NCBI GenBank assembly: GCA_030606095.1 | Contig: JAUWHC010000092.1 | Span: 1-8,240 of the forward strand | Source of the DNA: Promethearchaeota archaeon | GTDB lineage: Archaea > Asgardarchaeota > Lokiarchaeia > Sigyniarchaeales > SOKP01 | Length of the DNA stretch: 8,240 nucleotides | Direction of reading: 5' to 3' | In this document: piece by piece, positions 1 through 3,740 of the stretch | Layout: every line of letters begins with the position of its first letter | How positions within the stretch are numbered: the first letter of the stretch is position 1 | Position numbers and translations under genes: made by a program | Notes under the pieces: model-generated | What the model was told of the DNA's origin: nothing | Databases searched by the model: none | Seen by the model: the letters and a program-made list of their open reading frames with translations, nothing else

Positions 1-123
1 AAAAACGCTTTTTTATATAACCTTGGAAGCAATCTCATAAAACACAAGTACGGAGAGCCTCCTACAGTTAAAGATCTTCGATATCTTCACGTTAATCCAA
101 TTTTACCTTCAGATTTAATATAA
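1..123 (+). CDS. 3' end of an unrecognised protein gene (partial)
   Basis: The first plus frame is open from base 1 to a TAA at 121-123 and gives a 40-residue C-terminal fragment that reads like real protein: Asn-Leu-Gly-Ser near the start, a KYGEPPTVKDLRYLH stretch in the middle, and the end NPILPSDLI. The other two plus frames close within about 40 bases, so this is the only candidate. I do not recognise the family from so short a tail. The gene is cut by the window edge. It is followed by a T-rich stretch (about 150-176) that could end the transcript. Nothing indicates co-transcription with the micro-ORFs almost 320 bp downstream. Confidence is limited because 40 open codons in A+T-rich DNA can occur by chance. 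Confidence 0.5.
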   Translation, partial: KNAFLYNLGSNLIKHKYGEPPTVKDLRYLHVNPILPSDLI

Positions 124-387
124 CACTTCATTGTATATACATCGAAAGATATTTCTTATAGTTTCTTTCATTTTTCACTGGAGCGTCTAGCACCAAACTT
201 GATGATGTAAAGAATTTAGAATTGTTTTGACCTACATTGATAAAAAAATTATATTTAAAAATCCCCTAAAGCATGAGTTGGTTATCTTTTGGTAATCACT
301 TTTCACTTTTTTAGGAGTTTAAATAAATTTTGTCAAATTAATAAATAAGCTTGAAAAAACTAAACATAAATCATCCATTTTGGCTTC
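124..387. other. Intergenic stretch without a recognisable gene
   Basis: I see no tRNA, rRNA or plausible protein gene here. The stretch holds a 10-bp palindrome TGTATATACA at 132-141, a T-rich tract at about 150-176 that could be the terminator of the upstream gene, and two TATA-like runs (about 250-259 and TTTAAATAAA at 318-327). There is also a second T-rich run at about 300-312. The only ATG-initiated frame I noted in it is a 13-codon one at 273-314 without a ribosome site. The TTTAAATAAA run could act as a promoter for the downstream repeat region, giving a long leader. Confidence 0.5.
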
Positions 388-400
388 AAATAAAAAAAAA

Positions 401-410
401 TAGTTAAATG
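401..410 (+). promoter_or_regulatory. Putative TATA element of micro-ORF unit 1
   Basis: TAGTTAAATG follows an A-only run (392-400) that could act as the purine-rich TFB recognition element. With usual archaeal spacing of about 25 bases, transcription would start near 428-432, at the GTGAG ribosome site. The same element is kept in copy 2. It is not a perfect TTTAWATA match, and the A+T-rich flank makes false positives easy. Confidence 0.35.
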
Positions 411-440
411 CAATTCACATAACAAACAAAGTGAGAAAAA

Positions 441-470
441 ATGCCTGGACAGGAAGGTACAGGACCATAA
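441..470 (+). CDS. Nine-codon micro-ORF, copy 1 (MPGQEGTGP)
   Basis: ATG at 441 and TAA at 468-470 enclose nine codons, MPGQEGTGP. GTGAG at 431-435, complementary to the 3' end of archaeal 16S rRNA, lies five bases before the ATG. Copy 2 at 660-689 encodes MPGQDGTGP. The 30-base frames differ at only two positions, both third codon bases: one silent (Gly GGA/GGT) and one Glu/Asp. That pattern fits selection on a peptide, though two changes are few. From memory, MPxxDGTGP resembles the N-terminus of small DUF5320-type proteins (MPGGDGTGPMG...), here closed by a stop straight after Pro9. It is followed by a hairpin and an oligo-T tract, so it looks like a self-contained tiny gene. The alternatives are a remnant of a longer gene or a non-coding RNA. 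I cannot assign a function. Confidence 0.45.
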   Translation: MPGQEGTGP

Positions 471-472
471 AT

Positions 473-515
473 TGATGCTTTTTATAAGAGTATCACCTAT
501 TTTCCTTTCTTTTTT
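473..515 (+). terminator. Hairpin plus pyrimidine tract after micro-ORF 1
   Basis: TGATGCTT (473-480) can pair with GAGTATCA (488-495) around a seven-base loop (481-487). This gives eight pairs, two of them G-U. A 16-base pyrimidine-only tract ending in TTTTTT follows (500-515). The layout suggests transcription termination or a stable RNA 3' end. The equivalent hairpin in copy 2 keeps the pairing despite changed bases. Confidence 0.55.
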
Positions 516-619
516 AAAAAGAGTCGTTTAATAAAATATTCTAATATAATTAAATAGAGCTTACAATTTAACAAAATGTATTCTATATAGTTTTATTTCG
601 TTTTTAAATAAAAAAAAAA

Positions 620-630
620 TTAGTTAAATA
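620..630 (+). promoter_or_regulatory. Putative TATA element of micro-ORF unit 2
   Basis: TTAGTTAAATA follows an A-run (611-619) and aligns with 401-410 of copy 1. It places a predicted transcript start near 650, just before GTGAG at 651-655. It is weak on its own; conservation between the copies is the main support, but the copies may simply be young duplicates. Confidence 0.35.
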
Positions 631-659
631 CAATTCACATAACAAACAAAGTGAGAAAA

Positions 660-689
660 ATGCCTGGTCAGGACGGTACAGGACCATAA
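660..689 (+). CDS. Nine-codon micro-ORF, copy 2 (MPGQDGTGP)
   Basis: ATG at 660 and TAA at 687-689 enclose MPGQDGTGP. GTGAG at 651-655 lies four bases upstream, against five in copy 1. The frame, start, stop and ribosome site are all kept relative to copy 1, with only the silent Gly codon change and the Glu-to-Asp change. The Asp version is the closer match to the MPGGDGTGP opening I recall for DUF5320-type small proteins. No residues beyond Pro9 are encoded before the stop. It converges with endoQ, whose 3' end is 109 bases away. Function unknown; the peptide has no room for a transmembrane segment or a folded domain. Confidence 0.45.
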   Translation: MPGQDGTGP

Positions 690-692
690 TTA

Positions 693-734
693 GATGTTTG
701 TTGTAAGAACATCACTTATTTTCCTTTCTTTTTT
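693..734 (+). terminator. Hairpin plus pyrimidine tract after micro-ORF 2
   Basis: GATGTTT (693-699) pairs with GAACATC (707-713) around a seven-base loop, followed by a pyrimidine-only tract at 719-734 ending in TTTTTT. Relative to copy 1, the fifth pair (counting copy 1's outer T-A as the first) changes from G-U to G-C. The sixth changes from C-G to U-A, with both bases altered. The loop length is the same in both. The outermost pair of copy 1 is an A/A mismatch here. Confidence 0.55.
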
Positions 735-772
735 AAAATGGGTAATTTAAAAAATATTTTAATTTAATATAA

Positions 773-808
773 TTGAAGCGTAAATTAGTTATTTTTGCTA
801 CGCTTCAA
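773..808 (-). terminator. Probable endoQ terminator overlapping its stop codon
   Basis: TTGAAGCGTA (773-782) and TACGCTTCAA (799-808) are a perfect 10-bp inverted repeat around a 16-base spacer. Read on the minus strand, the upstream arm contains the last codons of endoQ and two bases of its TAG stop (798-800). The stem is followed by a T-rich run including TTTTTT within about 748-756. On the plus strand no T-run follows, so it serves the minus-strand gene. Intrinsic hairpin terminators are less standard in archaea than plain T-runs, so the stem may instead stabilise the mRNA 3' end. Confidence 0.5.
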
Positions 809-1988
809 ATTGTAATTCACCATAAACCCCATCGTGACCTGGAATAAACCAATACTTTCCAGATTTAACCTTTTCAATGGCATTACTTAATTCAAAAGGA
901 ACTTCTTCAAAAACAGATTCTTTATTCCAAATGTTAAATTCTCCATCGTAGGTGTTAACAACATCTCTATATAAAGACACATTGTATTTGCTATATTCAG
1001 ACCCACCATAAACTATCGCAATCAAATGTAACAAGGGAATTATATATTGAAAATTTTCAATTACTGGAATTTCTTGATCTTTTAATTCATAAACTCTTGA
1101 TAAAACACCTTTCGTGAGCATTTTTCCACAGACCGGACAATTAATTAAATTCCGTTTTGGACTGCAAAAATAATCTTTGCCAGAAGAATGACGATCGGAG
1201 CGATGCCCATCGTAATAATATTTCCCCTCAGATGGATTAAACTCGTATGTTTTTGTGATCTTTTTCTTCCGGATTGATTCAATAACATTATGATAATCAA
1301 TTTTATTTAATTCTAATGCAGTTGCTTCTCTTCCAAGTCTATGAAAGTTGAGTGAATGACTATCTGAATTTGAAATTATCGAAAGATTATTTAATTCTGA
1401 TAATTGTCTAATCATACTAGGATCAGCACTCAATCCTGTTTCAATTGCGTGTATATAATTTATCCCTTGACCTATCGCTTCTTTTAAAGAATTGAAATGT
1501 AATTTGCTTCCTAAAATGCCATAAAATGGTGTGAAAATATGGGCAGGAATAACCTCAATCATATCGTCAATATTATTCATTTTTAAAATAAATTTTTCTG
1601 CTGAAATATTTAGTACAGGTCTACCATCAATTTTTAAGTTGCCAAAATTAATTATAAATTCATAGATCTCTTTTAATTTATCAAAATTTGGAACTAATAC
1701 AATGAAGTGAACCTTTTTTATCTGAGAATTTTGCGTCCACATCAATTCTACTTCTGATTGCAAAATAAATTTTACTCGAGGAGTTTTTGGTAAAAAAAAA
1801 ATACCATTTGAGTATTCGCATAAATTTTCTTGTAATTCTTTTAACCATAAAGGATGGAAACAATCTCCTGTACCAATAATATCTATTCCTTTTATATTAC
1901 TGTTATGTGCGATCTTATTAATATCTATTTGGGTGCTAGTTCCGCCTGAATATTTACTGTGAATATGGAGATCACAAATTTTTTCCAT
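798..1988 (-). CDS. EndoQ-type PHP-domain endonuclease (TIGR00375-like)
   Basis: The 396-residue protein matches the family of endonuclease Q, which nicks DNA 5' of deaminated bases (hypoxanthine, uracil) to start repair. The N-terminal PHP metallo-phosphoesterase domain spans about residues 1-240. It shows DLHIHS (H8, H10), GTGD with H45-P (39-46), E79/E81, H94, P-A-H150 and S-N-S-D209-S-H211, so the metal-binding set looks complete. A zinc-knuckle region follows: GKYYYDGHR (255-263), C275, and C284-P-V-C287-G-K, then LTKGVLSRVYEL (291-302). Only three Cys are present, so a His (H262 or H267) may be the fourth ligand. The C-terminal domain ends with the family signature FIPGHDGVYGEL (381-392). 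The YDGHR/CPVCGK arrangement is closer to the bacterial-type branch as I remember it. No PCNA-binding tail follows the signature. The ATG at 1986-1988 is kept because DLHIHS begins at residue 6, as usual. Transcribed divergently from coaBC. Confidence 0.85.
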   Translation of the reverse strand: MEKICDLHIHSKYSGGTSTQIDINKIAHNSNIKGIDIIGTGDCFHPLWLKELQENLCEYSNGIFFLPKTPRVKFILQSEVELMWTQNSQIKKVHFIVLVPNFDKLKEIYEFIINFGNLKIDGRPVLNISAEKFILKMNNIDDMIEVIPAHIFTPFYGILGSKLHFNSLKEAIGQGINYIHAIETGLSADPSMIRQLSELNNLSIISNSDSHSLNFHRLGREATALELNKIDYHNVIESIRKKKITKTYEFNPSEGKYYYDGHRSDRHSSGKDYFCSPKRNLINCPVCGKMLTKGVLSRVYELKDQEIPVIENFQYIIPLLHLIAIVYGGSEYSKYNVSLYRDVVNTYDGEFNIWNKESVFEEVPFELSNAIEKVKSGKYWFIPGHDGVYGELQFEA

Positions 1989-2013
1989 TCCGTTCAGCCT
2001 ATCTCGATAAAAT

Positions 2014-2023
2014 CTTATATATT
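2014..2023 (-). promoter_or_regulatory. Putative TATA box of endoQ
   Basis: On the minus strand the run AATATATAAG lies about 25 bases before a predicted start near 1994, leaving a leader of only some 6 bases before the ATG. This fits a near-leaderless archaeal transcript. No strong ribosome site is visible; GGCTGAACGGAATG directly at the start is only a weak match. Confidence 0.45.
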
Positions 2024-2197
2024 AATAATAAAGAATGTATTTAATTTCCATCATTATTATTGAAATTTTTAGATATTCATAAATTTTGGATAGTTAATTA
2101 ATATAAAATGTATAGATATTCCTTAAGTCTCTTTAACTAAACGACTTAAATTAAAAATTTATCTTCCAATATCCAAAAAGAGTTAAAGGATTGCAAT

Positions 2198-2207
2198 ATT
2201 TTTAAAT
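2198..2207 (+). promoter_or_regulatory. Putative TATA box of coaBC
   Basis: ATTTTTAAAT lies about 50 bases before the coaBC ATG, predicting a start near 2228 and a leader of about 27 bases. A second candidate, AAATATAAC around 2211-2219, would give a shorter leader. Neither is a perfect consensus. The bases before the ATG (GTTGAAAA) form only a weak ribosome site. Confidence 0.3.
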
Positions 2208-2255
2208 TGAAAATATAACTTTATTAAGTATATTAATTAAAATAATCGTTGAAAA

Positions 2256-3539
2256 ATGGTAAAAGACAGATTACAGCACCCATCCAAGGACATTATAGAA
2301 AGCAAGGGAACGATCTTAAGAGGAAAAACTATATGTATGTGTTTAACTGGCTCGGTTGCGGTTATTAACGCTCCAATTATTTGTAGAGAATTAATGCGTT
2401 TAGGAGCGGATGTAGTTTCCGTAATGTCAAAAGCAGCTACAGAGTTAATAAAACCAACTTTAATGCATTGGGCTACAGGAAACCCTGTAATTACTCATTT
2501 AACTGGATCAGTTGAACATGTTTTTCTAGCAGGTGATAGACCTAATGCCGCTGGTAAAGCTGATTTAATTTTGGTTTGTCCAGCAACAGCAAATTCTATT
2601 TCTAAAGTAGCTCTTGGGATAGACGACACCCCGGTAACAACAATAGTTTCAACCGCTTTTGGTTCGTCTATACCTATAGTCGTAGTTCCTGCTATGCATG
2701 AAAGCATGTATCATCCCATAATCGAAAAAAATATCTCAGTTTTGAAAAAGTATGGTATTGACGTATTAGGTCCTCGAATATCTGAAGGAAAGGCTAAAAT
2801 TGCAAAAGTGGATGATATAATCGATAGAGTTATTGATTTATTGATTGCGAAAAAGGATCTTAAAGGAAAGAAAATATTAATCACCGCTGGACCAAGTCGC
2901 GAGGCAATAGATAATGTTCGGTATCTATCAAATAAGTCCTCAGGTAGAATGGGTATCGAAATAGCAAAAGAAGCCTCTGCTAGAGGTGCGGATGTATTAT
3001 TAGTTGCTGGTGAATGTATGGTGAAGATTCCAGAATATATAAAAACAAATCATGTGGAATCGGCAAATGATTTTATAAAAGTCATAAAGGATGAAATTTC
3101 AAATAATAATTACGACTTCTTTATTTCAGCAGCTGCAATTAGCGACTATAAGCCTGTGGAACTCATTGAAGGAAAAATCTCGTCAGACAATGTAAAGGAA
3201 TTAAATGTAAATATGAAATTAACGCCTAAGATATTAGATATAGCAAGAAGGAAAGATTACAAACTTTTTATTATCGCATTTAAAGCGGAGACAAATGTTT
3301 CTCGAACTGAGCTAATTGATCGCTCTTATGATAGACTTTTAAAATCTGAGTCAGATTTAATAGTTGCAAATGATGTAGGTCGAGAGGATATAGGGTTCAA
3401 TAGTAAAGATAATGAGGTATATATAATAAATAAAGAAAAACACATAACTCATATTGAAAAGCATACTAAAAGATATGTAGCCTCTAAAATAATTGATGTA
3501 GCCTTAGAAAATTACCGAATCAGAGAAATTTCAAAATAA
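2256..3539 (+). CDS. coaBC: Bifunctional phosphopantothenoylcysteine decarboxylase / phosphopantothenate-cysteine ligase (CoaBC, Dfp)
   Basis: This cytosolic enzyme makes 4'-phosphopantetheine for coenzyme A. The CoaB half joins 4'-phosphopantothenate to cysteine and the CoaC half decarboxylates the product using FMN. The 427-residue length is normal for the fusion. The N-terminal flavoprotein CoaC half (about 1-195) shows TGSVA (31-35), the catalytic His in VEHVFLA (H88), CPATANSISKVALGIDDTP (108-126) and PAMHESMY (145-152). The CoaB half (about 200-427) shows AGPSREAIDNVRYLSNKSSG (211-230), SAAAISDYKP (291-300), KLTPKIL (321-327), AFKAET (341-346) and ANDVG (371-375). The N-terminus HPSKDI...LRGKTI is usual in archaeal Dfp, which supports the ATG at 2256. 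The flap after PAMHESMY reads GPRISEGKAKIA (172-183) and lacks the Cys that acts in bacterial and plant CoaC. Archaeal homologues use, as far as I recall, a similar GKAK segment. Nothing suggests co-transcription with top6B, 201 bp downstream. Confidence 0.95.
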   Translation: MVKDRLQHPSKDIIESKGTILRGKTICMCLTGSVAVINAPIICRELMRLGADVVSVMSKAATELIKPTLMHWATGNPVITHLTGSVEHVFLAGDRPNAAGKADLILVCPATANSISKVALGIDDTPVTTIVSTAFGSSIPIVVVPAMHESMYHPIIEKNISVLKKYGIDVLGPRISEGKAKIAKVDDIIDRVIDLLIAKKDLKGKKILITAGPSREAIDNVRYLSNKSSGRMGIEIAKEASARGADVLLVAGECMVKIPEYIKTNHVESANDFIKVIKDEISNNNYDFFISAAAISDYKPVELIEGKISSDNVKELNVNMKLTPKILDIARRKDYKLFIIAFKAETNVSRTELIDRSYDRLLKSESDLIVANDVGREDIGFNSKDNEVYIINKEKHITHIEKHTKRYVASKIIDVALENYRIREISK

Positions 3540-3544
3540 ACTTA

Positions 3545-3569
3545 CTCCTTCTTTTTAAATTTTTTCCCC
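3545..3569 (+). terminator. Pyrimidine-rich probable terminator of coaBC
   Basis: Directly after the coaBC TAA lies CTCCTTCTTTTTAAATTTTTTCCCC, with runs of five and six T and no stem before them. T-rich tracts of this kind are the ordinary archaeal termination signal. A strong TATA box follows within 15 bases, as expected for a transcription boundary. Confidence 0.55.
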
Positions 3570-3580
3570 TAAAGAAAAGA

Positions 3581-3588
3581 TTTAAATA
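3581..3588 (+). promoter_or_regulatory. Consensus archaeal TATA box upstream of top6B
   Basis: TTTAAATA matches the archaeal TTTAWATA consensus and is preceded by GAAAAGA, a good TFB recognition element. A start about 25 bases on falls near 3610. That leaves a leader of roughly 130 bases before the top6B GTG, or a separate short RNA. The leader would include the 10-bp inverted repeat at 3619-3690. Confidence 0.5.
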
Positions 3589-3618
3589 CTAATTCAATTT
3601 CTGTTCAAAATGATTGAC

Positions 3619-3690
3619 CAAATACATTGAGAAAAATTGATTGAATAGTAAAGAATTAGGACATTCGTTTAATATAAGTTAATGTATTTG
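3619..3690. repeat. 10-bp inverted repeat in the top6B upstream region
   Basis: CAAATACATT (3619-3628) and AATGTATTTG (3681-3690) are perfect complements separated by 52 bases. They lie between the two candidate promoters, the second arm ending seven bases before the TATATATAAAT box. They could be paired protein-binding sites about six helical turns apart, or a long-range RNA stem in the longer transcript. Chance is possible in such A+T-rich DNA. Confidence 0.4.
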
Positions 3691-3696
3691 TAAATC

Positions 3697-3707
3697 TATA
3701 TATAAAT
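3697..3707 (+). promoter_or_regulatory. Proximal TATA box of top6B
   Basis: TATATATAAAT is placed so that transcription would start near 3727-3730, leaving about a dozen bases before the GTG at 3741. The leader AAGAAAAGAT carries no clear anti-16S match, consistent with near-leaderless translation. Confidence 0.45.
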
Positions 3708-3740
3708 GTGTAGATCTTTAAAGTAAAAATAAGAAAAGAT

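Larger units (their letters stand above)
388..557 (+). repeat. Direct repeat, copy 1 (micro-ORF unit)
   Basis: This is the first copy of a unit repeated at 606-775, offset 219-220 bases. The match begins in an A-rich run (AAATAAAAAA), runs through TAGTTAAATG and an identical block of about 29 bases (411-439), then the micro-ORF, a hairpin and a pyrimidine tract (500-515). It fades in the A+T-rich tail. There is one single-base indel between the copies, in the A-run just before the ATG. The core (about 400-520) is clearly homologous; the outer limits are approximate because the flanks are low complexity. Copy 1 is separated from copy 2 by about 50 bases without obvious similarity. Confidence 0.85.
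606..775 (+). repeat. Direct repeat, copy 2 (micro-ORF unit)
   Basis: This is the second copy of the unit at 388-557. The blocks CAATTCACATAACAAACAAA (631-650), GTGAGAAAA, GGTACAGGACCATAA, and TATTTTCCTTTCTTTTTTAA are identical or nearly so in the two copies. The differences cluster in the A/T tails and in the hairpin stem. The tail reaches the terminator region of the convergent endoQ gene, so copy 2 abuts that gene. The arrangement is a simple tandem-like duplication without visible target-site duplications, integrase or transposase. Confidence 0.85.
1989..2255. promoter_or_regulatory. Divergent intergenic region between endoQ and coaBC, with nested inverted repeats
   Basis: This A+T-rich stretch carries the promoters of both flanking genes and no coding frame I would support. 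It contains TTTTGGATA (2084-2092) with its complement TATCCAAAA (2170-2178). Nested inside is TTAAGTC (2123-2129) with GACTTAA (2143-2149). The loop sequence CTTTAACT (2131-2138) is also complementary to AGTTAAAG (2181-2188). Such repeats can be operators or leader-RNA structure, but in DNA this rich in A+T some will arise by chance. Confidence 0.4.

Noticed and set aside
273..314. 13-codon frame MSWLSFGNHFSLF
   Set aside because: No ribosome site, no second copy, and its 3' part is a T-rich run; there is nothing to distinguish it from chance.
441..557. Read-through of the micro-ORF TAA into an open frame ending about 90 bases on
   Set aside because: The frame after TAA differs between copies in a way that follows the hairpin rather than codon positions, and TAA has no known archaeal recoding that would support it.
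471..720. C/D-box guide RNA in the repeat units
   Set aside because: TTGATGC and TAGATGT are imperfect C-box matches and no CTGA D box is correctly placed in both copies.
388..775. CRISPR array or insertion sequence
   Set aside because: There are only two copies of a long unit with a promoter-like and terminator-like layout, no short regular spacers, no transposase and no terminal inverted repeats.
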